The translations under genes and the position numbers were made by a program. Shown piece after piece: positions 51,766 through 61,658 of a DNA stretch of 64,000 nt; the stretch's first letter is position 1; each line of letters begins with the position of its first letter. Origin of the DNA: Antedon mediterranea (Eukaryota > Echinodermata > Crinoidea > Comatulida > Antedonidae); contig NC_092674.1 in NCBI RefSeq assembly GCF_964355755.1, positions 8,191,001 to 8,255,000 of the forward strand, given 5' to 3'. The notes beneath the pieces are model-generated. The model was not told the DNA's origin. It saw only the letters and a program-made list of their open reading frames with translations, and did not search any database.

Positions 51766-52160
51766 ACTGTTTAGGCCTAGTATGATAAATCCCAAAGTTA
51801 GAACAAGTTATTTATCCAAAATGGTAACACAAACACGATGGTGAGTATCAGAAGCAGACAGGAGGCTAGCTGGCAACGTATCTCAGTTTTCTTCGCTAGA
51901 GCGCACACGGGGTCACACCCGCCAGCGGTTTTGTTTTGCTAGGCCTCACGAAAGTTTGGTAAACAATAAAAGCTCGTTACGAAATAAAAAAAGCAAGCAA
52001 GAAACTGATAATAGTAATAACTTAGCATAAACAACTAAATTCCACTGCCGTTTTCAAACATTAATTAAGCTTCTACGTTGTGCACACACAAACCACAATC
52101 CGTGCGAATTCCTACGATCCCTGACTAAAAAAAAACCACGGTGAAATCCCTGCAAGATGG
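51766..52160 (-). other. dlg1: Presumed 5' UTR/leader of Discs-large
   Basis: This stretch lies between the inferred promoter near 52150-52190 and the MPVRKQ start codon. No upstream in-frame ATG clearly competes. A TTTC|GTGAGG motif on the minus strand near 51943-51949 and the CCTAAACAG before the ATG could act as donor and acceptor of a short leader intron. The boundary of transcription is inferred from motifs only. Confidence 0.45.
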
Positions 52161-52192
52161 CGGCAGACGCGGAAGTGATCATGTGACCTTCA
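52150..52192 (-). promoter_or_regulatory. dlg1: TATA-less promoter of Discs-large with YY1, ETS and E-box sites
   Basis: Within about 40 bp lie AAGATGGCGGC (52154-52164, a YY1 consensus), GCGGAAGTG (52169-52177, an ETS/GABP-type site) and TCATGTGACC (52179-52188, a USF/TFE-type E-box), all CpG-bearing or GC-rich in an AT-rich setting. YY1 sites of this kind commonly sit just downstream of transcription starts in TATA-less housekeeping promoters. The cluster is about 390 bp upstream of the Discs-large start codon and in the right orientation for it. Assignment rests on motif clustering and position, not on transcript data. Confidence 0.55.
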
Positions 52193-53220
52193 AAAGTTCA
52201 CAACATACAACCGCAAAACGACGAATTTTGTGTGATTTTTATATAAAATCAATATTCTAAATACCTAATGTGTTTATCTGAATATACAATTATTCAAATC
52301 AATAATATAACCCTAATCAATTATATTAGATAAAAATTATTTCTGGTGAAATAAATGATCTCTGAGACGCAAAATAAATTCATAAGACAAATTAATAAAT
52401 AAATAAATTAAATTAATTAAGTGCAGTGAAATATAATCATTAATTTTATTTATTTCATTTCTGGCCATTCTAGGGAAATGAATAAAATTCGCTTTGCCAC
52501 AGCCCCCGCTCAAATACTTTGTGTCCGAACCCCAATAGTCAGATCCTGGCTAAGGGGCCTTGATTAAAACCTAGGACATAACTATTTTTCGTTAAGCCTT
52601 ATCTACAGGCACTATACATTAAAAACAAACATACAATAAGTTATTAAATTGAATAAATTAAATAAAAAAAGTAAATAATGATTAGATTCATAAAGCTCTC
52701 ACTTGTGAAAATTATGCTGTATTATTACAGTATATGTTCATGTAGGTAATATTATGCACAATTATGGGCTACTTTGGTCGCTGTTGGATGAAGATGAAAT
52801 AAAATTAAAATTAAAATAAAACTACTGCATGTCTAACTGTATTTTGATAGGCCTACTGTTTAGGCATACTTTAAACTGCTCGACTGATTTAGATAAATAA
52901 AAATATCCAATTCAATAATGACGTAATAGGGATTCCCCAATAATTTCCGCAAAATGTTTTCTACATAGCATAAGGGCTACATATGCTTGCCTTATGCTTT
53001 GTTTGTTTTATTATTGTCTTGTTTTTGTTTGTTTGTTTTTTTGTTTTTTTTGGATAAGGGAGTCATTTAAAATTGTGTTTTTATCTTTGGTTTGCACTTA
53101 ACCCTTGAGTGGTGTCTACCTTTACGGATCGGAAACAAATGACACATGCATATGACTTCAACAAACACCCATGCCGGCTGCTTTTAACCAATAACAAAAT
53201 GATTCGTTTTTTATTACCCA

Positions 53221-53292
53221 TCATTATCATCGTCCTCATCATCATCGTCATCATCATCATCGTCGTCATCATCATTGTCATCATCATCACTC
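53221..53292. repeat. ATC/GTC trinucleotide microsatellite
   Basis: An imperfect CATCATCATCGTC run. Its translations (poly-Met/Ile) are repeat artefacts. Confidence 0.95.
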
Positions 53293-55525
53293 ATAATTAG
53301 AAGTTTTGTTTAATGTGTGTAAATCTCGTCAAAGATACTAACTACACTACACTATACATTACACTTCTTTGACACGTATCCGCTATCATTGATCTCGTCA
53401 GCATACTGTACTAGACTCCAAACTTTTTAATTATAATAGAGGGCGCACGTCTATTTTAAAGAACCTTTTCGGTGTCATGATGAGATGCAGGACTTTAGTC
53501 GGCGACACCGTATTTTTTCACTTTTTTTACTGCTATGATTTGGCATGAGGTTACTTATTCTATTTAAATTAATTTTGAAATAGAATGGATGATTTATTTA
53601 TTTTATCTATTTTATTTCAACAATATCTACGAGGGTGGTCCATCCAGCCAAAGCTGATCATTAGGGACCCTTACAAAAATACAACATGACGGGACATAAA
53701 CATGTAACAATAAAATTAAATTAAAATAAATAGTATTAATAAAGATTAACGAAAAAAATAAAGCACAAAACAAGAAGATGGTTCTTGTTAAGCAAATATT
53801 TGAATGAAGAGTGGGATAAAGCAAGTCGAATATCTAAAGGAAGAGAATTAAAAAAGAGCATTGAAGCTAAAAGACTGTTTGAACAGACTATAAAGGTTTG
53901 TTTTAATCATACTCTGTGTAGCCTACATTATTGAATACCATCGTTGCCGGGGTGAAACATTTAAGAATTGAGCAGAAATCGGAACTAGACTTTAATTTAT
54001 CAAATAAGTTTATTCATCAATAACTAAAGGTGGGCCTATCCTTACAGTGATTCAGACTCGTATTAAAGCATTAAGTCTGTGCTGAAACAGTTTGTGCAGA
54101 TATGTAGAAGAAAAAAACTTGAAATTTAACCATCGAAAGTGTCCAATCCAAGACAATTTAAATCTAAAGAACACCTAATTTCAACCTATGTGTAATAATC
54201 CTTTCCAATTACTTTATATTTTACAGCGAAGAGTGCCCCCTGACATTTTTACTTTGTCGGTACCAAATTTTCATTACTGTTTTTTGTCAGTCCCGTGTTG
54301 ATGTACTTTATTACTTGATGATTGACGAATGAATGAAAAAAGAGACAATAAATACAAGCTGTTTGATTTTCTTTGAAACAAGTACCCCATTTACACATGT
54401 TGCAGATTACGGCTGTTTTGTGTCCACATCACGGTTCATTGTCATTGAAACCATCTTAAACCTAAATAATCTCAAACTAAACAAACAGTAATTTAAATGA
54501 AAGCACTCAAAAACGGAGTGAAGTACTCGGAAAAATATTGCCACAGAGGGCGCATGTTGATATTTCGGCCCATGTTAAAAGCATACAATTTTTAATGAAC
54601 CGATTTTCTTGAACTTCAACAGGCATGTCCTGTAAGTATACCTATTTACACCGAAAAATTCAGAATGATAATTTAAAAACTGTAGGCGCCCGCGTGCTAA
54701 CAAAGAAGCAAACACACAAAGGATGTACTATACTTGCCAAACTTATATTTTGCCAAGTATTAATAATTAATAAGAACAAACGTATGCTGTATATTTTTAT
54801 TAGAATACAAATTTACATAAATTGGTGGCGCTATTATGAAACTGTACATGTCAAAGAAACCTTGTGCATAAAATATGTTCTTCAACTATTAGACCAACTA
54901 TTGTTGTGTGATAAAAGCTAGATATTAATATTGTTTTGGCGAGCACAAATTCATTTGATTATGTTTTAATTAAGCGTACTGTTTCATAGAAAATGTAGAT
55001 CTGAAAACTTACATATACTACAGTATAATAATGAAATACACATCAGATTGCGTTTTAATATTAAGTTCGCTCGAGAATTGTTTTGGAAGGACGCTCTCTA
55101 ACGTCTGTCAAATTTCTTCTTTTCAATTTTAACTACTGTACCCGCAAGTTAATAATAATTACTATATAATCTATTGCAATCCATAAATACCCAACACAGA
55201 TTGCCGCAATTTATTTTTCTTTTAAATCATCAATTCATAAGTGCATAAGTACTATAGACCTACCTATGCCTAGTATACACTATTTGCTTAGGACTAAGAC
55301 CTAATTATGTACACATAGCCACCAAAGAGGAACATGTTACCATGTCATTCCTTAACTATGGGTTACCAGGTTATGTAGCTATTAGTAATACAGCAACAAC
55401 ACAGAGGCATAAAAAGAACTGTTTCAGTACCGCTACGCGATTTTTCTTTACGTACATAAGTTGGGGACCCCTCATGAAACGTCACAAAATAAACATGAAT
55501 ATTCATTAGTCATATCTATAAGAGG

Positions 55526-55875
55526 TGACGTAAGAATTGAGCTGACTGCAATTAGCTAATGCAAATGCTTTCTGTCGAGCAGTCTGTGTAATAGTCGAGT
55601 GGATTAGACATGGACATGTGTATGTATTCAAGAGTAAATGAGCCTCATGCTATACATACTAGGACGACAACTTAACGATCGACGATAAATAGATAAACGT
55701 AAATAACAAATAAATACATTTGCAAAGTGTTCATCCCGGATAACCATTTATTAGATAAAAATATTTTGTTTGTAATCCAATAAAATGACGTCCTGATCAA
55801 CAAGAACAATAAAATCGTTGTATCGTCACAATAGCATTGCTCTTATTAATCATGACGTCATCTGATTTGACGTGT
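55526..55875. promoter_or_regulatory. Cluster of CRE, homeodomain and POU octamer motifs
   Basis: TGACGTAA (55526-55533), ATTAGCTAAT (55551-55560), the octamer ATGCAAAT (55559-55566), a half-CRE TGACGTCC near 55785 and a full palindromic CRE TGACGTCA (55853-55860) lie within 350 bp. The cluster is about 3.4 kb upstream of the Discs-large promoter and 3.1 kb downstream of the neuroligin stop. Regulatory function is inferred from motif clustering only. Confidence 0.3.
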
Positions 55876-56768
55876 GAAAATATTGTTTTCAGGCAGCAAA
55901 AAATGGTTTTCTATACATAGTTCTAGGATGAACATTTTCTTTTGTTATATGTAAGAAAAAGTTATCACCGATCGTTTTCGTCCTTTGTAAACATTATAAT
56001 GTTTCAACCAGCAGACATCGGTAGGTATATCCGCAGCATTTTGTTGAGTTGTCAAATTCTCTAGTTCTATACTTATTGAACAGCTTATAAGTTTGAAAGG
56101 GGCAGTTACTCGATCATTTTAAAACATGCACATTTTTAACAATAAAGAATGTACCGTAATAATGCACTCTGTAAGTTTTGTCTTTGATGTAGGCCTACAT
56201 TGGCATTATATTTCTTCCCAATTAAATTGTTTCCACATTAGGCTTAATTCTAGAAAAAACAGTCCGATGTAGAATGTACAAATATTCAAAAACAAATAAA
56301 TGGTCCTCGGAAAAGCTGGTACTAGAAACGGTGCATTTTTTAACGTATAAATAATTTCTTTCTAGAACATGATTAAATTCTTCTGTAGATTCTATAAGAC
56401 ATAGACCTAAATACATATACAACGCCCTCTATATTCTTATGTACATGGTGGGATAAATAAGGCACACATGCACTTATTTAATGCTAAAATTTTCGTCAAT
56501 AAAATAATATATTTGCACAGTGATTATTGCCGAAATTGCTATATTTATATATGTCATAACAAACCTTAAATATAATTAACCGTATATAAATTGCTATAGA
56601 GTAAAATCTTACTGTGCATTTTCTACCCCTGAAATAAGACTTAATGCTACTTACAATATTTAAACATCTTTTTTGAAAAATACACAACCTAGATCTAGTT
56701 GCTATCGGACGCGATTAAAAGAAAACGTGAATGCAGAAAGTAACGTAGGTAAACATGCGTCTGTATTC

Positions 56769-56890
56769 AGCTTGGTTCTCACTAGGACGCAACGCAAGGA
56801 CTTAGACGCAACGTAAAGCTTGGTTCCCACTAGAGACGCAACGTAACGCAATCTACGCAACGTAAGCGTCCTAGTGAGAACCAAGCTTTA
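56769..56890. mobile_element. Rearranged GGTTCCCACTAG-type MITE
   Basis: Two left ends (AGCTTGGTTCTCACTAGGACGC and AAGCTTGGTTCCCACTAG) are followed by a single right end (CTAGTGAGAACCAAGCTT). This suggests nested insertion or replication slippage in this family. Confidence 0.75.
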
Positions 56891-57057
56891 TTAGCAGAAA
56901 CACTCCTATCATCAAGTTTTATATTTTGCGACGACAGGATTTACTCTCTTTGACGTTTACCGGTACTTTCTGATCTGGCATACGTAGAGTTTCGTTTTTA
57001 ATTCTTGTCAGTGTTACAAAGCTAGACGTAGGCCTAGATAAATTACGTAAGTCCTAA

Positions 57058-57263
57058 AGCTTGGTTCCCACTAGCGACGAAACGTAACGAAACCTACGCA
57101 ACGTAAGAAAATGCCGTTCCCATCATTGCGTTTGCCCCCGTCTGCGTGAAATCAAACCTAAGATGTTTGCAGCACTATTGTGTCGTAGGTTCCCACTTGT
57201 GATTCGCAATACAGAACTTTGCGTCGATACGTCGCTACGTTGCGTTCTGGTGGGAACCGCGCT
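57058..57263. mobile_element. GGTTCCCACTAG-type MITE flanked by 44-bp direct repeats
   Basis: The element is 206 bp with AGCTTGGTTCCCACTAG and TGGTGGGAACCGCGCT ends. An identical 44-bp sequence (TTACAAAGCTAGACG...GTCCTAA) abuts both sides, at 57014-57057 and 57264-57307. Confidence 0.85.
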
Positions 57264-59017
57264 TTACAAAGCTAGACGTAGGCCTAGATAAATTACGTAA
57301 GTCCTAACATTAATTAATGGTCACATGACATCTTAAAAAAGTAAAAAATCATATTAGAACTTCATAGTGAGAAATAGTTCGGTTCACTTGTTATAAGAAT
57401 TCAATCATTAACCAAAGACTTGGGGAATAGGTAATAGAAAAAAATGCAGTCCATGAAAACCTATGGTTTTATTAAAATGTTTAAAATTAATAAGGGAATT
57501 GTTTTATTACCCAAATTCTGTCTGTATGTCTTGGACGCCATTTTGTCGAAGGGTATGAATATATCAACGGTGTCGTATAACAGACATAACATTGAGACAT
57601 TTTGAACCCGTTGATGTAGTTTTAATTATATAATGTTACAATACATTAATGCTTATAACCTGATCTTTAATAATGAACTCTAAAAATATTTGCGATCGAA
57701 TTACATTTACAAAAAAATATATACTTGATGTCCCTTGCGATAGCTGCATGCTCTTCTGTCTACTTTTTATATTATTGGCAATAAATAAATAATAAAAGAG
57801 ATATCAAATATCTAGAATAATAATCATTACACATTGTATGCATATCAAATCAATGATTTACTATTCTATATTATTTATTTTATATTTTAAAGTTTTGGTA
57901 GGCCTACTCGTGTATCATCGTGTTTATACATAATGACGTATACATTTTATGTGCTGATGTCATCATTATATGTGTAACTGCAGGCTCCCTTGACATCTGT
58001 TTCCACGGGTGCTGTGGTTTGGGTATTTTAAATAATAATGTTGGTAGAAAATGTTTAGAATGTATTTTGCTTGAATCAGTGTTCATCTGGTAAATTACAA
58101 AATCACGGTTTGGCCAAGCGGTTGTTATCTACACGAACCAGAAAAAGGAAAGAAATGTGTTCACAATGTGTGTGTATACGGTAAGTATAATGTACAAAGC
58201 TGAAGATATGTATAGTAAAACAGGTGGACGTTACATAAAAAACCGGCAGCCCGATTAGCAATCCTTAAACTTAAGCGTACCTTCGCTCACAGTTAACTCG
58301 AGCGAACTGGAGAAACATATTTGGTTATTATTTTGCGAAGCGCCCTCTTTTTATAAAATAATAAAATGGTAATACATTTCAGAAATCGAAACGTTCTATT
58401 GAGTGCATCTCTCTGCATCTAAAGTGGAAAAATCGCGTTCGGATGGGTTATAAAACCAATCAATGCATTGTTCATCAGAGCAGATAAACAAACAGGAGTA
58501 ACAGCAACATCCTTGGCAGATGTAAGAACAAAGTTTGCAACAAGTAGGAAGAGTTTAGACAGGGATGCAAGGAGATTATAATACCAGAGGTTAGTAAGTT
58601 GGAATGGTGAAGGGTTCATATGAATCCAGCATAGTAGCCCTGTCTACCATTAATAATGACAAAAAAGCCTACATAATGTTTACCAATACAAAAAAACAAA
58701 CATGGGCGCGCCAAACGTGATAATGGTTTCATGAGGCCTTGTGCCATATTGTCCTTCAGCAATAACGTAACAAATAGGCCCAAATATTATATTTAGTCTT
58801 GAGAAAAATCAACAGAATTTACGAAATAAGTATGTTCCCGATGTTGACTTAATAACAACTTAATTGTGCAGTTAATTTTAGTCTTAATTTTTGAGAACCT
58901 AATTGTTATACGACCAACCTATTTAATTAATTACTATAATAAACACAGACAAAAATATCAATCATATCTTTGGAATAAATTAAATATTTGCAATTATACA
59001 TATTTTACAAATCGTCG

Positions 59018-59666
59018 TCACACGTCCATTTCGTATTCGTTTTTCTCTGCACGGATTTTTGTGGTCGGGGAAACAACATCATTTCCACGACTGTGATTTG
59101 CTAATCGTTCTGCCGCTACTTGTGTCATTAAACGTTCATCCTCAAAACTGCTATCTTTACGCATAGCCCTTGATATCATTGCTTCATTGTATGTGTTGTT
59201 GTTCACCGCTATGTTCCCGCCATATTTCTTCCTATAATGGTGAATGTAGTATATTGCAGATAAAATAGCAAAATTTAATAAAAGAAGGGCGGCCCCTACG
59301 ATGAGAACTATGCTCATTTGAGAACCACCCTTGTTACTGTTTGAAGTTGCCGACGCAACTTTTTCTATTTCGATGACTGGCGTACTAGTTATTGACCGCG
59401 TAGTAACTGATGACGTCATTTGACGCGTAGTTGGTACATTGTTCTCAACTTCATTACCCTCCATATTGTAGCATTTACCAGAAAGTATTTCTGTCACTTT
59501 TGGAATGTAATGTTCCCAAAATGACATTTTATGAAGACGATAAAAATCGTTAACTTTTCGTTTTTGGCCTATATGAAGATACTCTTGATTGGCAACAGTG
59601 TATTTCAACCAATCGTACCTACTATCACCATTTTGTATATCCTGCTCCTTTGGCATATTAGGATTT
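59018..59666 (-). CDS. nlgn: Neuroligin-like protein, last exon: stalk, membrane segment, cytoplasmic tail
   Basis: After a TTTTAG acceptor, one base completes Gly. Then 215 codons run to a TGA at 59018-59020. Residues 1-60 of this exon finish the esterase-like domain (YDWLKYTVANQEYLHIG and KMSFWEHYIPKV, as in neuroligins). Residues about 70-115 are a Ser/Thr-rich stalk suited to O-glycosylation. Residues about 117-141 are a single membrane segment (MSIVLIVGAALLLLNFAIL...), followed by a basic stop-transfer HHYRKK. The cytoplasmic tail is about 74 residues. It carries a TYNEAMISRAMRK segment that only loosely resembles the gephyrin-binding motif of neuroligins, and it ends EYEMDV. The terminus fits a hydrophobic-x-hydrophobic (class II) PDZ ligand, not the TTRV type of vertebrate neuroligins. 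An ATTAAA at about 58922-58927 is the first plausible poly(A) signal. Confidence 0.92.
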
Positions 59667-60099
59667 CTAAAATGTATAAAAAAAGCAAATGAATACATAA
59701 GATAATTTAGATATTATGATATATAGAACTGTAAGTCGTGGAAATAATTTTACATAACACGAGAGAGCACATTCAGATGCAGCAGGTTTTCCACAGGTTG
59801 TTAAAGCTTGGTTCCCACTAGAACGTAACGCAAGGACGTAAACGCAACGCAAGCGTTTTAACCAATGACAAGCGAAGTTATATGGTCAATTCACTTGCGT
59901 TGCGTTACGTCCTTGTGTTGCGTCGCTAGTGGGAACCACGCTTAAGCAAGGACGCAACGCAGGGACGCAAGTCGCAATTTAGGTGAATTGACCAATCAAA
60001 AGCGATGGATTATTCAAACTATCACTTGTGATTCATCAATACGTTTACGTTGCGGATTTAGGTATACTTTTTCAAATTAGAACATCTCAAAATAATTAC
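59667..60099 (-). other. Last neuroligin intron, holding GGTTCCCACTAG-type MITEs
   Basis: The intron is GTAATT...TTTTAG, 433 bp. It contains one MITE (59803-59943) and a partial second copy running on to about 60056. No other coding potential was seen. Confidence 0.8.
59803..59943. mobile_element. MITE with GCTTGGTTCCCACTAG ends
   Basis: The terminal inverted repeats read AAGCTTGGTTCCCACTAG at the left and CTAGTGGGAACCACGCTT at the right. The interior carries repeated AACGCAAGGACG/CGTTGCGTTACGTCC motifs. Further copies in this window are at 25649-25829, 56769-56890 (rearranged), 57058-57263 and a degraded one at 29304-29385. It is non-coding, so a non-autonomous DNA transposon is inferred. 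A rearranged partial copy continues to about 60056. Confidence 0.8.
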
Positions 60100-60247
60100 C
60101 CTGTTTTCACAAAATTTGTCCAGTGGGTCATTACTGAACGGCTAATCTGAGCCTCTCTCCTTGTGTAGTTATATGCATACACCCCTATGCCACTTGGAAC
60201 CAGTGGAGCACCCAACACGAACGGCAATTCGTCCAGGAATATTGACC
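60100..60247 (-). CDS. nlgn: Neuroligin-like protein, exon with DELPFVLG and WTNFVKTG blocks
   Basis: The exon lies between a GTCTTGTAG acceptor and a GTAATT donor, 148 nt. Two bases close the preceding codon, then come 48 codons and two trailing bases. It reads SIFLDELPFVLGAPLVP, then YNYTRREAQISRSVMTHW, then TNFVKT. The DELP(Y/F)V.GAP and VMT.WTNF.KTGNPN blocks are diagnostic of neuroligins. Joined to the previous exon the protein reads W-A-G-S-I-F-L-D-E-L-P, whereas neuroligins and esterases carry the catalytic His at the position of this Phe (W-A-x-x-x-H-G-D-E-L-P). The spacing is ungapped, so the His is replaced rather than missing. Phase 2 at the end joins to the next exon as TGNPN. Confidence 0.92.
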
Positions 60248-60339
60248 CTACAAGACAATAAATATAAACACGTCACAAAAGATAAAAATCATGGAAAAAG
60301 AATTATTATTATACCATAATGCACGGTCCTTACAAACTT

Positions 60340-60590
60340 TGCACCCAAAGGTCTATAACAATTTGTTATTATTTGTTAGAATATCACAATCTGTTACGAC
60401 GTCCCTTCCATTGATAGCAGCGCCTTGCGAAAAATCCCCTAATATGAAAGGATAATTTGCACCCAAAATTCTTTACGATATAACACTTTATTATAATTTG
60501 TACAAATTGTGTTGTACAATCTGTTACGACGTCCCGTCCATTGATAGCAGCGCCTTGCAAAAAAGCCCCTAATATAAAAGGATATTATTT
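60340..60590. repeat. Tandem duplication of about 120-130 bp in a neuroligin intron
   Basis: Two adjacent copies share CAATCTGTTACGACGTCCC, CCATTGATAGCAGCGCCTTG and CCCCTAATAT, at about 60386-60453 and 60517-60584. Each is preceded by a GCACCCAAA start, at about 60341 and 60461. The copies differ at a few positions, so the duplication is not brand new. Confidence 0.8.
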
Positions 60591-61167
60591 CTACGCATCT
60601 TGAAGATATGATTATGAATATTGTCAGAAAGTGTCGCGAGACAGTGTTATCGAATCTCAGACAAATATTATTATATTATATATCGTGTATCGACTGGGGA
60701 TATAGAATTACAGCTATCTGATACTGAATATTTGACGTTTATTTTTTATAAATGTGTTTTAAATAGAGTAAAATACAAATCGTCAATATAAAATTAAACT
60801 GGTGAAGTTAATAATATTGAAGTGTAGTTACAAGACTGTTAATTAGATTTCGACTAGTATTAATATATAACGAGATTAATATATTATAAGCCAGAGGGTA
60901 GCGACAACAACGGTTATTTCATAGTTGAGAAATTGATCATGTCTATTGCAAGAGTGCTTACATTCCAATAACCACTGTTAGACTTTATTAATTTCATTTT
61001 TTTTTAAATTCACAATTTAATAACAAAGTTATACAGACAAAAACGTACAATTATAGACATAATATATAATTGTTTTAGGGATGTACTTGTAATGGCAAAT
61101 AATAAGTAATGTTGAAACAGTCGAATGATCCCAACTATTGTAGAAGGCAAGCCTTGTCTCACTGGGA

Positions 61168-61420
61168 CTTTTATTTATTTATTTATTTAACAACATCTTT
61201 ATACAGGATTACACAATCAGGTAAAAGAAAACATGTTTTGCATTGTCATGGTTCTGTGTTAACAAAGTCGGGGTAAAACATTAGGTGTGGGGAAAAAATT
61301 AGATCGATATCTAACTTTGAATGAAGCAATTGTTGGGAATATTTGATTTCAGTTGGTAGGTTATTCCATATTTTAGCGCCTGCAATTTTGAAGGACGAGT
61401 TCATCTCATTCACACCAAAA
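61168..61420 (-). mobile_element. 5'-truncated non-LTR retrotransposon, C-terminal end
   Basis: The minus strand encodes a short stretch, SSFKIAGAKIWNNLPTEIK, typical of the extreme C-terminus of LINE reverse-transcriptase proteins (F..GAK.WN.LP.EI). After a stop and a short 3' UTR it ends in a TAAATAAATAAATAAA tail (61168-61190). Everything upstream of this end is missing, as expected of incomplete target-primed insertion. It sits in the neuroligin intron immediately after the exon donor. Confidence 0.75.
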
Positions 61421-61434
61421 ATACATATGCCTAC

Positions 61435-61658
61435 CTGCCCAGCGTCGTGCAAAGCTAGTCCTCATTCTCGATGCGAAGAAGTAGAGATATCCCACAAGAC
61501 CCGCTTCGTCGAACATTTTAACTGTCTGTATCGCTGGAACAACCCATTGCCTGTCACTTATGAATGACAAGACGTTCTCTGAATACGATGTTGATTCTGC
61601 CGTTGTACCGTCCTCCCAACCAGTATATTCGAAATGAATAGCTTTCTTTATAATATCA
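61435..61658 (-). CDS. nlgn: Neuroligin-like protein, esterase-domain exon 2 of the visible four
   Basis: The exon runs from a CTCCGGCAG acceptor to a GTAGGC donor, 224 nt. It takes one base to finish an Arg codon and leaves one base (phase 1). The 74 complete codons include DIIKKAIHFEYTGWEDG, ISDRQWVVPAIQTVKMF and VGYLYFFASRMRTS, ending ARRWA. In neuroligins the equivalent block is the TDW...D...D..W..PA...A segment followed by YFY.F and a Trp-Ala pair just before the catalytic-His loop. The W-A pair sits right at the exon end. A truncated non-LTR retrotransposon lies only about 15-20 bp beyond the donor. Phase agrees with both neighbours. Confidence 0.9.

Larger units (their letters stand above)
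52193..59017. other. Region between Discs-large promoter and neuroligin 3' end
   Basis: About 6.8 kb without a supported gene. It holds a retroelement 3' tail near 52770-52820, an ATC microsatellite (53221-53292), another retroelement-like 3' end around 53600-53700, a CRE/POU motif cluster (55526-55875) and two GGTTCCCACTAG MITEs. Short open frames present here show no splice context or recognisable domains. Confidence 0.6.

Noticed and set aside
52155-52186. Plus-strand ATG GCG GCA GAC GCG start at the Discs-large promoter
   Set aside because: The frame stops after nine codons; ATGGCGGC is better explained as the YY1 motif.
53081-53300. Poly-Met / poly-Ile open frames
   Set aside because: They translate an ATC/GTC microsatellite.
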